A stretch of DNA of 64,000 nt from Cerrena zonata (lineage: Eukaryota > Basidiomycota > Agaricomycetes > Polyporales > Cerrenaceae). A program made the position numbers and the translations under genes. Positions 1-11,799 of the stretch are shown piece after piece. The stretch lies in assembly GCA_038087015.1 (NCBI GenBank), contig JASBNA010000057.1:124001-188000 (forward strand), read 5' to 3'. Position 1 is the stretch's first letter, and each line of letters opens with the position of its first letter. Under the pieces are notes generated by a model. That model was not told where the DNA came from and did no database searches. It saw only the letters and a program-made list of their open reading frames with translations.

Positions 1-1401
1 ACGGAGAGTCATTACCTTAGTTACCGTGACCTTCACATGTGACATGTGACTTAAGTGTCCTCGATCGCGATAGTCACGGCCCTATGACTACTACCGTTGA
101 CTTGAGCTTGAGCCCGTCGAATGCTCGTAATGATACTTTCTGTGGTTGGCAATGTTGCTCATACACACGCTTACAGGATCTCACCCATCTCCTCCTCCAT
201 CATACAGTCATGAAGACATTGTGAGAGTAGCAACGCACTGTCACTTTGTCTACACAACGTCCGCAGGCCATTTTTCGTCGACGTCCTTTCGTCTTTCTTC
301 ACCAACGCAAAGTTGACTCGCCATGAACTCCAAGAATACGTCGCTCCTGTCTGCGAAGCCGACTTGACATCCTCTGCCTCCGGCCCTGCTAGCCATGCCG
401 TCGAGCATGCACACACCCTCGCGTTACGAAATGGTCTCGGCCTCCCACTGTAAGCTTCGGCAATACTCTGCAGGACGGCGCCTTGCAGAAACCATCTATC
501 CTTTGTTAGCAGTCACTAGTTACTCTTCAGCACAATCGACTTCACTGCTCAACCCCTCGCGCCTGGTACAATATTATTACAGCTTCAGTACCGTCTACTA
601 CCTGCAGTGCGCTATAGCTCGCTGAAAATCTTACGAGGTGTGTAACATAACTTGCTTTCGCCCGCTCCGGGCATCTTTTCTTTTCCATTCCATAGAACTA
701 TTCCTATTCATTCCATAAAGCATGTGACAACATGCAGTGTCCGTATTAATTTGGAAGCTTGTTACCGTAAGATTTTCACATATAATATAATAAGCGTGTC
801 TTTGGGTCTCCATGATCTCCGTAGCGCCTCCGGTCTTTTGTCCTCCCATCATTCCCGTTAAGAAAGACAGAAAGGCAATCGAAAGAGACCAGAAAGGCAT
901 CAAAGGTCTAGCGAGATCAAAGATGCCGGTGTGTACAAATGCTGATGCTACTTTGCTCCAACTAACTGGAGAAATTTCCGTGCTAGGGCAAGGGAGTTAC
1001 CAGGTGAATTGATTCAATACGGTGATGATTTTGGCTGCTAATAATGAAACACATATACCAGATTTGGATTATGATCAACCGCCAACGTTACCTCAATTCG
1101 AGACATCCCATATTGGGTGCTCTGACACAAGTTGTGAGGACCTGTCAACGAATACCATCAAGAAACTAGAGAAGACACTGGAAGCAGATAAACGGAACAA
1201 GGGGTATGCCTATAATTCGCCGAGGTTGTCACCAAATCGTGACGAACACTAACATCCCGGTATTTATCAGTAACGAGTAACGGTTACGGACCTGTACGTT
1301 AAGATTGTATAATAGCTCAGAGATGAACTGGATAAGAATGTACTATATAAAACCAGACCCGCCGAAGTAAATACATTCCAATTACGCTACTTGACATCAG
1401 T
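1..1401. other. Gene-poor leading segment
   Basis: I see no gene I can support here. Short open frames exist (for example a 76-codon frame at 1022-1252 plus, rich in Asp, Pro and Thr) but none shows a recognisable motif or joins convincingly across splice sites. The last part (about 1300-1401) is the downstream flank of the minus-strand ToxD-like gene. Confidence 0.5.
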
Positions 1402-2690
1402 CTAAATTGTTTCTGTGGGATGTACGATGAGCTTGCGAGCGGTGAGTTCATTGCGTTTCAATCTCCCTAAGCCCTCAGAGATGCTATGAAGACCTCCTGG
1501 GAGAGATTCAGGAATAAGGGGCTTGAGAAAATGGGAAGTTTGAATATTTGTTCTGGATGACGGTAAGATTAAGGCATACCTTAATATCCCCGGACTTCAA
1601 GTAGGTAGGCAATACTGCATAGAACTCTTTGTCTATGGCAGACAACCCCGGAAGGTAGGTTTTGCCGACGAAATGCAACACTTGTTTGTCAGATGTAATC
1701 TTCGTTTGATCTATGACAGAAGGGAGGGCCAAGAGTAACTTCCCTCCACTCTTTAGCACGTCGTAGGCTAGGTTCTGGGTTTCCTCTGTAGCTATAGCGT
1801 CGTAGATCAGTTGGATGGGTTTCGAGGTGATCTCCTGAATTGTCGATTTGAGATCTGTCGGGGTGAGATTACGATTCACGACGTGCGTAGCTCCCAAAGA
1901 TTTGAGTAAACCTTCATTGTGGGGAGATGCGGTAGCAATAATGGGGGACAGTCCCGACAGACGAGCAAGCTGGATAGCTTTGATAGACTCAGCATTACTG
2001 ATATATAAATGTTAAAGTTTCTGAAGAGAGCCTACCGAATTGACCATTGGAAGATGCACCACCGAAGACGACAATAGGCGTCCCCGCATATTTTCCCCCC
2101 TCTTTCCAGAAGGGTACCAGGTTGGCACCCCCGATGTCGTGGGTAGGGATATAGTCGGTATAAAATGCATGAACGGCCGTCAATGCACATGCCGGGAGGG
2201 TCGACGCTTCATCGTGAGACATATTCGATGGCACCTACCAAAACAGTTCATAGGATGCGAGCGGAGGAGCCATGACGAAGCTAACCTCAAATGTAACGGC
2301 AGCCTCCACAATTGCGAACTGTTGGAAGCCGCCTTTCCCAGTTTCTCCAGGATATGACTGAAATGCTCTGTGGAATGATTATTCAATCTTCCAAGTTCCC
2401 TTGAGCTAGTAAGTAGCCGTCACTTACATTACATCACCGATTGCCCGGTTGTTGACTTCGGGACCGACCTGTACGACGACGCCAGATACTTCGCAACCCA
2501 AAATAGCTGGGTACTGGGCGATTGAGATACCCCACTCGTGTGCTTTCCAGTCTATCGGATTGAGGGCAACTGCTTCTACACGAACAAGTAACTCGCCAGC
2601 CTGAGGTTTGGGTACTTCGATAGACGCAACTTCGAAGGGTGCACCGAGAGATGGGATGATCAGGGCCTTCTGTTGTGAGGGAATAGACAT
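1402..2690 (-). CDS. ToxD-like zinc-type alcohol dehydrogenase / enoyl reductase
   Basis: Medium-chain dehydrogenase/reductase of the fungal ToxD-like trans-enoyl-reductase group, expected to reduce C=C or C=O bonds with NADPH in the cytosol. I read five exons: 2690-2428, 2367-2286, 2234-2036, 1977-1580 and 1521-1402. They sum to 354 codons, giving 353 residues, the usual family length. Visible landmarks are the GroES-like N-terminal part (NPIDWKAHEWG, then ILGCEVSGVV near residue 70), the Rossmann segment with GGASSNGQFAIQLARLSG and SLGATHVV, and the C-terminal LPGGLHSISEGLGRL typical of this group. The catalytic zinc ligands of classical alcohol dehydrogenases are not evident, as is usual for ToxD-like enzymes. 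The start at 2690 is chosen because the N-terminus then matches the family; an in-frame ATG at 2717 is possible. The gene looks intact. Its substrate cannot be told, since no biosynthetic cluster surrounds it. Confidence 0.88.
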
Positions 2691-2739
2691 GATAGGATAG
2701 ATTGCAGCGGAATGCACTTACTCTTCTTCACTCTAGGGT

Positions 2740-2940
2740 ATTTATCATGAAAGGACATATTGCCGCTGTACCTTGTGACTAGTGAGAGGCTTTAAGCTGG
2801 CGTAGTCGGAGTCTTACTAATACACAACTCCTCTCCAGTGATGGGGATTTCAATCTCACGAAAGAGCACGTCATAGCCATCGGAAATTGATTGAGATAGG
2901 GAGGCCGGGTTAAGTGGGATTTCAAACCTATTGAATTAAT
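2740..2940 (-). pseudogene. Possible coding remnant
   Basis: On the minus strand this stretch reads as an open, protein-like frame (FEIPLNPASLSQSISDGY and onward), then a splice-like break and a short Lys-rich tail near 2740. I do not recognise the family and find no start or partner exons with confidence. It may be a broken gene or an unannotated exon of a gene upstream of the ToxD-like reductase. Confidence 0.2.
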
Positions 2941-3951
2941 CAGTGCTATGCAATTCGAAAAGTATGACGGAGCTAGACCGTTTCAAGAACGCCTCAAATA
3001 TGGAAAGGGCAGTGGATGGTTAAGTCTTTGTATCGATTATGCACATCTTGCTCATCAAGACGACCCCACTAACTAAAAAGAGACGTGAAGTTAACAGCGG
3101 AGCATGTAGTAAATTTAGTTCCTCCTACATACGGTTTCCTACCTCATATACATTCTTACCGGAGTATTACATAGAATCAAACCCCAAGCAGCTTTCGCCT
3201 ATGAACCAGTCCACCCTTGACTCGGAACGAACGATGTATGGATCCTAAGAGAGTTTTCAACGTACCCCAAGATGACACGTACTCGTATTGATTATTCCAG
3301 TAGAAGTATATACACCCAGTAAGTCAGGTATGCATAATGGGGTAGTTCTGCTTTCAAATGGTTTTAGGTTTAGTTTGGTATCTCGTCGCATGGTGGTAGA
3401 TGTTGGAAGTACTCAAGCACAGCCACCGTGGGTTATCACTGGTTCGAGTTGATGTTGTGTATCGATGACCGTGGTACTGAGCTTACTCATACTATACACA
3501 TGTGCTGGCATTCGTCAGTAACACGAAAGTTGTCGTTGTCTAAGAGGTTCGACGCGTTTTCGGAGTACTATGCATTGCGGCATGTATTGAGCTTTGTCCG
3601 AATCTTGAATATCAGTGGTAGCGCCAGGACCACTGGCAGTTGATCCTGTAAGTACAAAGATTCTCAATTTGAAATGGTCATTGCTGGTATTATTACCTGT
3701 ACTTATCACCTACACAATAGCTGGGATTACATGGCTGTAAAACGAGCCTGTATATAGGGTTCAGGGCCTTCCGATATCGGCACCTTCTACTTGGACTGTC
3801 TTCGGAGTGGCAAGCTATAGTAGTCACGTAGTAGCGCCACTAATACGCCACTGCATTGTCCTTATTCACCGCCAGAAGGCTTTCAGCTCTCTTTGAGAAG
3901 AACTACCAACACACTCTATTGCACCTCAATCCAACCTCGACTGCTAGCTCC
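2941..3951. other. Intergenic, no supported gene
   Basis: Only short unconnected frames are visible here. The segment probably contains the promoter region of the plus-strand kinase-like gene that starts near 3952. I could not assign any element. Confidence 0.45.
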
Positions 3952-5344
3952 ATGATCAATCTCTCAGTATTCCGTTCACTCCCAGAACTTCCTGATATCC
4001 TTTCAAACGGTCTTCACAACGTCGTTGTACGCCTCACTGGATGGCTCTTAGGGAGTACCACGAGCTCCTCTACTCTGTCCATCTTGACCACTGGTGATGT
4101 AGCAGCAGAGGAGCCAAGGGCAAAGCGCACCGTTCAACAATCTTGCGGAAGTGTTGCTACAGCGGTCGGACTTCCTTTACCTCTCCTCCGACCTTTGTCT
4201 TTGCTTTACGCCACTCCAGGGATTCTCTCGTACTCGATGCTGAATACCACCATCTATACAGGTCTCCTGCCTCTACTTTCTCTTTCAAATGACGCGTTCT
4301 ATCATTCGTCCCACATTTCGACGCCACATGATTCTAACAAATCCTACGGTATCCAGTCATTCTCAGCAGAGATTGCAAGGCGTTTCTGGCGTCAGCAAGC
4401 TCTGGTCCATTTGAACCATGTTGACATCGTGCACAATATCTTGACTGGTCTCCCATCTGGCGTGGCTACTCTTCAAGCTCTACGTCGTACTACCGAGCAC
4501 GAGAGGCGTAGTTTATTAGCCCCGTCTCGCTTCGACAGTCCTGGTTCCTCAGAGCTCGAACTCAGTCTTGCTTTGCCATCCTCAACCAACTCAGCCATCG
4601 GGCCCAAGCCCGACTATGACGTCCAGGCTTCTCGCCCCTACAAGGAGATCAAGACGTCATATCAGTGGATAAGAGACCTTCCAGATCCTCGCTTCCAAAA
4701 GTGCCTTTTTCGAAAGACGTTACTATCCAGAACTGTTGATCTAGTAAGTCATATTATCGTCATCTTGAGGTGTTATGCTAATACAGATGAGTTCAGATAG
4801 TGTCATTGGAACATCTTTGGACAAAGAGCATCCATCCGATCATCAAGCCGGAAAATATTTCTTTGAACGACAAGGGCCACTTAACAGTCTCGAGTACTCA
4901 GCCGGCTTTGCAACTCGGAATTGCTTCTAGAGATGAAACTCGGGATCAGATCACTGATGCATATTACGCTGCTCCAGAGATGTCATGCAATCGTACATAT
5001 ACCCGTCGAAGTGAGATCTGGAGTTTAGGTGTAGTCTTATTTGAGATGCATGCTAAGCTCGACGCCCCGTACTTCTCCACCTCCATGGAAGTTGAAGACG
5101 ACGTGACCCATGCGGTCCAGCACAAGTCCATAGAATTTGGGCTAATACATTGCCAAGTCGCTCGATCACTGATCAGAAATGTGAGTAGTATCAACTTCCA
5201 CGTTGTGATCCTTGTTTAATCTATTTCTTGTAACTGTAGTTACTCGTCCGTGATCCAAACAAGCGATATAGCTTCCGTCAAGTTAAGGCGCACCCCTACT
5301 TTCGAAGCGTGAATTGGAGCCGGGAATTGGCGAGGCGCTGGTAA
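3952..5344 (+). CDS. Kinase-like protein with degenerate active site
   Basis: I read three exons: 3952-4743, 4797-5180 and 5240-5344. The first ATG in the long frame is at 3952. The second and third exons resemble the C-lobe of a Ser/Thr protein kinase: IVSLEHLWTKS, the catalytic-loop position reading HPIIKPENIS, an activation-segment end YYAAPEM, the helix-F motif SEIWSLGVVLFEM, and a C-terminal RDPNKRYSFRQVKAHPYF like the last kinase helices. The catalytic loop lacks the HRD Arg and Asp (HRDIKPEN would be expected) and no DFG is visible where GHLTV...LQLGIA stands. The first exon (about 264 residues) shows no glycine-rich loop or clear VAxK lysine. It is therefore either a pseudokinase or a decaying kinase gene. 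The reading is open throughout, so it could still encode a protein. Confidence 0.55.
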
Positions 5345-6034
5345 GTGCACTCCACTGTACAAGTTGTGTGCACCCCTAATTTTTCTATAGAAGGCAGCAT
5401 AGCAGACTCGAAGCAAATATCTAATACCAATCAGTTCCCGTGTAGTTACGTTCAGTGATTTGATTTACCATTAGTCTCGAAGATATTGTATATTTACTAT
5501 TTGCCATGGACATGTAGTAATACCCGTAGTTTATCTTAATTTCCTTTCTTTTAAAAATCGACGATCGGGCATAGCACACTTTCTCATCTGGCAAGGTATG
5601 GAACAGGGTCATCACAAACTGATAGTATATTACAAAACGACCAAAACCAGTATCGTCAGTCAAATAAAGTGAGAATAAAATCGTGAAAGCATGGAGAGTG
5701 AAGGATTAGTCCGAACATTCAAAACGAACATGGTAAATCCAGCAGGATAGCGTTAATGAGGAGTTTTTGATTATGACATGAGAGTATCGGAGGACGAAAT
5801 TGGATGTCAGGTCAGAAATTTGTCGAGGAATAGAGAAGCAGGCAGGGGACGGGACGAGAAGAAGAATGAGATCTTCGATATCATGGAGCAGGGTATGGAC
5901 AAGTGGTGTATACTATTGTGACACTAGATGCTACAAAGATGCCTGCATGCAGGATTCCAATTACTGTACAGTTGATGCTGACCTGAACATAGAAAATATT
6001 AACAGATGGAGATAGAATCGACCACGTAGGAGAC
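5345..6034. other. Convergent intergenic spacer
   Basis: This spacer lies between the 3' ends of the kinase-like gene (plus) and the low-complexity gene (minus). No gene is seen. A GTAAGT directly at the end of the minus gene and a CAG near 5987 would allow one more tiny terminal exon of that gene. Confidence 0.4.
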
Positions 6035-7973
6035 TTACATAGGAGATAAGGAAGAATCGGAAGCGAGGTCAACGTCCATCGAGGTAGCCATACGGCCATT
6101 CTCAGACAGTGGTTCTGAAATATGAATATTTTCCAGAGACTCCGAAAGGTCTTCATACGATACCGAACGCGATAGTGACGACAATCGTGAAGCTGGCCTA
6201 GAGGCCATTGTTCTTCCGCGATTTGCGAGAGGACGAGACGTATCCCCACGTTTCATCAGCATATTCGCTACCAGCTGCTTCACGTTCACCGGCCCATCTC
6301 CGTATCCCATCATCAAAAAGTCGTCATCCTGTCCCCGCATCTTCAACTCCAACAACAACCCGATCTCCTTACTCCGCTGCTTCTCCCTCTTTCTCGCCTT
6401 CCTCGCCTCCGCACGCGCCTCGAGCGCAATATGAAGCTCGTGTTTTCGTGCCCGTGTCTCCGACGACCTATCAACCACACCCTCTTGCTCCAAAGTAGTA
6501 GGAAGCAACGCGTGACAGGCTTTCTCTACACGCTCTGAAATGATCTCTTCTCGTCTCCGTGCCACGCGCTCGGCGTCCAAGGCACGGTTACGGAGCGCAC
6601 GGAGGTTGAGAAACTCATCGACGTCCAACTTCGTGGCCATGGGGTCTAACTGAACATCAAGAAATCGGAAGTCATCCTGATCAGGTGACGGCGATCTCAC
6701 AAGGGGAGGTTCGACACCCGACGGGCGGACGAACAACCCCAAGCCTTCCTCCTCTGAAGGAGGCGGAGGACCCAACAAGGCCGGTGAGATGGTCTCTGGT
6801 AATCCCCGATAGAGATTTTCTGCGCCAGGAAACAATGGATGTTCGTCGTGGGCATGATAAGTAGAGAAGGGCTCATCGTCTGGTACCAGATCGGGGAGCG
6901 ATAAAGACGCGCCACGCGGTGAGTGAGGGACGGGAGTCATAAACGCATCTTCTAGCGAGTCGAAATCTGGTAATGAACGATGGAATCTACCTGATGGTGA
7001 CGAAGGGACAAAGTCGTCCTCTTCTGGGGAGTGAAATCTTGGCTTCCTGAGTTGTGCATCTTGTTGAGAAGACGGTTCTTCGTGTGGCAGAGGGGGCGCT
7101 TGAGGATGAGGGGAGTGTGGCGCAATGTCGAGAGGATCAAGATCCATAGGATCGCAGTAGTGCTGATATGGCTGCCACGGTATAGATTGTGGCATGGGAT
7201 GAAAGAAGCTGGAATGGTCTAGGGTAGAGGATGGTGGTGGCTCAGTATCCAAATCATGGAATGGGGTCGTCTCAAACGGCTGCATGTCAAAAAATTGAAC
7301 CTTGGTACTTGAAATACCGCTCCCCAGATCAGCGTGATCTAACAAAGTACTTGTTGGGGAGGCCCAGTCATTGTCATTGTGGGTAGAGTCGCTATGCCAG
7401 TCAATACTCGATGCGTCGTCATGGTCATACTGAAGAAAACATCGAGGGTGACCGTGGTCCAAAACCATGATGATAACTCTCCAGAGACGTATCGATATCA
7501 GGCAGTGACCTAGGATTCAAGTGTTCTGTGGGTGGAGGAGAAATAGGCTCGCGTACCGCTGGCGCCACATGCCTCGACGTTGACGGACCTGCCTCATCGG
7601 AGGCATCAAAAGAGCTTGAGCTGGGCCATAGGTTCTGGACGGCATCATAGTCCATATTGGCTCCGCCGTCTGTGTCTGGTAATGGTAAAGAATCCTTGAG
7701 AGCAGCTTCCGTTTGTGGTGGGGATGGGTAAAATCGACTATGTTGTAACACACCCAAATCAGGGGAGATCGAGGACTGAGGGCTAGAGCAAGAGTGCGAG
7801 TCGAAACCAGTTGGTATCACGTAAATAGAGGATCCTGAAGAGGAAGATACACAAGAAGTTGAAGCGCAGCAAGACGACGAGAAGCCAGTGTATCTTGGAG
7901 TCGATTCCTCGATGTAAAGTCCAGGAAAGAAAGAGTGGTGTGTAGAGAAATTTCCCAACATAAGATGTTCCAT
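6035..7973 (-). CDS. Hypothetical Ser/Pro/Asp-rich protein with basic helical segment
   Basis: I do not recognise this protein. Two long minus-strand frames overlap by about 40 nt and are joined in frame by a 46-nt intron at 7452-7407, giving 631 codons. The donor GTCACC is weak, so the exact junction is tentative. The N-terminal half is rich in Ser, Pro and Asp (probably disordered), with repeated SPRS and LPD-type pieces. Around residues 430-520 there is a charged helix-forming stretch with many Arg, Glu and Lys (RALDAERVARRREEI, then EARAEARKARKREKQRSKE). The start at 7973 is the second in-frame Met. An ATG at 8066 and a GTGAGT donor just upstream leave open a longer 5' end. The composition suggests a regulatory or nuclear protein, but that is only inference. 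Confidence 0.6.
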
Positions 7974-8066
7974 GCTAAAAAGCAGATCGCGTTGAAGCAA
8001 CTTTGTTGTCGTAGAGGCGTAAACATGGTGAAAAAACAAGGCCGAATACAATGAGCACGTACTCAC

Positions 8067-9613
8067 GATGGCAGTCTGGCCAAACTGTCTGGATCCAGGG
8101 CGAGTTTACTGCGACATTGTGTAGCTCGAAAGCAAGGATATGAACCAAGAAAGAGGTAGAAGACCGAGGAAGAAACCCTCCTCCACCTGGCAGCAGCACG
8201 GTGTAATAACCAACACGAGGAGAAGGCTCTGCCAATATCGTGATGATACAAATAAGATTAGATTATCCTGATTTAGTCTATTTCGCCCAGGTGGCTTTCG
8301 CTAAACATGTCTTCTGTTCGCGCTGTATTTCGCTCTGATCCTGCAGGTCGACGAAACCCCTCTCTTTTCTGAATCCACTAGGAAGAAACCTCCTTCTGGT
8401 CGCAGCGCAGTAAACAAAAGCGTTGAATATAGCAATACCAGCCAGGCGCCTGTGGTAATATAAGGTTCTGACAACTTCACAAAAGGAAGCCCCATGACCG
8501 CCGCCATCTCAATTTCCATCGTAGATCCCACTAACACCTACACACGAACATACATGTTCAAGTCCAATCGGTATGCAGTAAGACGTTGTAGAAACTACCC
8601 AGTATCTGTTGGCTGTCGGTCTACCACCCCAGAATGTCTTCATAAGCAACCTGCACATGGTATCATCAAGAGATGGAGTTATCGACAATCACCCATCCTA
8701 GGCTTCCTCCGGAGTATATTCTGATTCTACGATACACGTGTCGGCGACTCGTTCCACCAAGACGGGCAGGGGTGGGCACGTTTTTAGGTCTCGTGAAGGC
8801 GAGAAGCAGTCGAATTCACAACATGAGCAGTTCGGAACAATCAACACCTGCCAGAACCAACGGCATCCTTGAGAGGACAATGGATCGGAGCAAACCGAGC
8901 CCAATGTCCGTATCACACGATGCATGGTATATGACAGGAATAGAACCCTATCTGCGTGTAGCTAGGTGGGGACAAACACACTTCAGGGTACTTGTTGCTC
9001 CGTCGCCTTGGTATCGCCAATGTCATTACCGTTTTGAGGTCGGTCCCTGATCTTGCTCATCTTCGACACGATCTTTCATATTGGGCGGATTGTGTAAAAG
9101 TGACCTACCAATGATCAATAGGCTCTAATCAGGTTGACGACCAACGGTCCTCTGGCGAGAGTCTCAACTTGAAACACACGCATTTATCGTTTGGCGGTGA
9201 GTTTGCACACAATCGCGAGGTTGGGTTGGTGGTGTAAGTGCTTTTTATTGTTTTTTTTGAGCTGCCTGTCCCGGCAGGAAAGAAATAATGCGTAAGTAAT
9301 GAGTGTGCTATGAATCTTCCGGACGATTGCGATGGAGTGTGGTAAAGAATACAATGGATGGAGCGAGTGCATGCACGAGCGTGGGGTAGTCATAACGTGG
9401 ATGGAAGCCTCTGGCTTCCGGTGCTGAAATGGGGGTAGGGATACAAGGTCGGTAATGCAATGCGATGCAATGCGATGCGAACATATGTCATGGAGTCAAA
9501 ATTGATAAAACGATGCACGATGCGTCCAGAAGATTAGTGGGATGAGAAGGAAATTTAGAATACAAGAAGGAAAGATGAATGTGATGTAATTGTCATAATC
9601 GAACTGCATGAGT
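8067..9613. other. Intergenic, no supported gene
   Basis: Several short frames on both strands show no domain or splice continuity. Around 9452-9480 there is a short tandem of ATGCA/ATGCG units. The region holds the 5' flank of the low-complexity gene at 6035-7973 and the 3' flank of the gene at 9614-11062. Confidence 0.45.
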
Positions 9614-11062
9614 TCACAGTTCAATATCGTCAGGCTCATCGGCATCAGTCTCCGTCACAACCTGGTGAAGTGGAGAACGCGTATGCAATCGTGACGTCTT
9701 TCCAAGAGCACTACTCTTGTTTCTCGAAGAACGAGGACGGGTTGAACGACGATCATTGGCCCGGAGAATCAAGCTTGCGATAAGCTGTGATATAGTCATA
9801 ATCTCGCCCGCATCCTTGTGGTCCGGGATAGTGGAGGGCGAGGTAAGCAAAGATTCATTGTGCTCCAAGAAAGGTGACTCGGACCCGTCGAGGTCACCCA
9901 TATCCGTCACAAAGTTGGTAGGTGATGCGTCTAGACAAATAAATTAGACACCATCCTTCAGGTAGCAAGAGCCCACGCAACATGAGAACCCACCTTGCGG
10001 CTTGTAGCCTTGGTCTACAAGGGCACGCCAGAGCCTCTCAACTAGTAGAAAATCTTGCTCCAGACTAACACCACGAGAAGAACCACTTGCATCCATATTC
10101 TCGTCGATGCCGTTATTCGAGACGATTAACAATCGAAGATGACGGTCCAGACTTCGATGTAACATCGAGGTGAACTCCAGGTCAGCCACCAATTTCCTCG
10201 TTCTCCTCGCCCGTTTTGACAATTTTGGTGTACTTGTCGAACACAATCGTGCACGTTTTCCAAGCGGAGGGGATGCTGATTGTGATGGTTCACTTGTTGG
10301 CACGTTAACGGCAAACCGGACAAGAGGATGCGGGGTCGAGGATCGACGGGAATGTTTACTACCATCGTTGTGGACGTAGGTCGATGCAAGACAAGATTTA
10401 GCTCGCTTCCTTCGGAGATTGACATGTGAGCCATTCTTCCTTTCAGAAGTAGATGCATCTTTTGAATCTTTGGTATCGCAAGACATAGTTTGGGGCTGGA
10501 ACTCGTCGTCTGCATCATTAACGAAATCATCTCGAGGTGAAGGTAACTCTATCGGTGCCGATGGGAATGGGATCGAGTTCGTAGGAACACATTCGGGTAA
10601 ACCGTCTGGCGAGGGAAGAAGAGCCGACGTTGCGCTGGCCGTGGCACTGGACAGTGATACTGTCGCAGTAGCTTTCTTGGAGGACGAGACGCGTAGGTGA
10701 GGATGGTGTTTCGCATGTTTACCCGAATGTAAATGGATGGGTGGCCGAATGACATTCGTCGAGATATTCAACGCTACTTTCTGCGAACAGTGTGCAGACT
10801 TTCTTGGATGTGAATGTGCGTTCTGATCTGGTGGCACAGTCGCGTTATTCGACGATGGTGGCGATGAGGACCATCGTTGAAGGAAGGGTGCAGATAGCTG
10901 GAGTGAGTACATGGCCATATCGCTGAAACAAGAAAGTGGAGTTGTAGGAGGTAGTGTTGAAACTGTCTGTGCGAGACGACGTCCGGCGAAGCTCGTGCTA
11001 TAATGCTTTCGGGAAAGAAGACAACCCCAGACCGAACAAGAACACGAACAAGACCGCGACAA
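9614..11062 (-). CDS. Hypothetical basic, Ser-rich protein
   Basis: I do not recognise this protein. There are two exons, 11062-9995 (the first base of the split codon is at 9994) and 9930-9614, joined across a 63-nt intron with GTGGG donor and CTAG acceptor. Together they make 462 codons with no internal stop. The sequence is rich in Ser, Arg and Lys, with several basic clusters resembling nuclear localisation signals (for example LRRKRAKS and GKRARLCS...KLSKRARRTRK). A short ordered-looking piece (SLEQDFLLVERLWRALVDQG) sits just before the intron. An alternative start at an internal Met near 10918 would remove the Cys-rich N-terminus. Nuclear location is inference from composition. Confidence 0.6.
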
Positions 11063-11799
11063 GAAAAGAGTGAGAGGAGTCCTAATTTGAACGAGGGCCG
11101 ACCTCGCTTACTACCACGTCACATGGGCGTGTAAACTCTTTGACAATAATCGTTTTGTTCTGTCTGCTCTATAGCCTGAGAGTCAGTACAATTATGAGAT
11201 ACGGTACACTAACTTGTTACGGATACATGTTTTTGTCGTTTGTAGTGGCACAAGTAGAAAGCTTACAACTCAGCATGTATGCAGTTCAAGTCTCATATTT
11301 CCTTATCAACGACGTCATATGAACCACATGGTCGTACCCTGAGATTTAATTTTGCATATTTGAAAGTATAATGGCCCGAAAGACTCTCCGTAGTAGATGG
11401 AGCAGCTCTAAGCCTTGTGAGCCCTGGTCCACTGGCATTTTCAATGATCAATGAGGCCTAGGGTTAACGTTCACTGGTACACCATCACGCATCCCCAACT
11501 TGAATTTACGAAGTTAGTTCCCGATCGATCACAAACTAAAATGGCAGCCCCATCGGAATATCCGTCCACCGTAAAGTTGGCATCAGTTTCTATGAAGGGT
11601 ATCTCTAGATTGAAGGAAAAGAGCTACGTAACTTATCGAAACAAAGTGGAACATATTCTACACGTATACTATTCCATCAAACGGAAAGGTAGGCTACAAC
11701 ACTATGAATAAATAAGCAGAAGGATACAATTGAGAGCAAGTCATGCAAAGCAAAAAGTAATAGATACGACATAGATTCCACGAAAGGCACGATTTCCCA
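11063..11799. other. Divergent/terminal spacer, no supported gene
   Basis: Only short frames are seen. The segment contains the promoter side of the minus gene at 9614-11062 and the 3' flank of the C2-domain gene. Confidence 0.45.

Noticed and set aside
3856..3951. Upstream extension of the kinase-like gene to 3856
   Set aside because: The frame there begins with TTG, not ATG. The first ATG in frame is at 3952.
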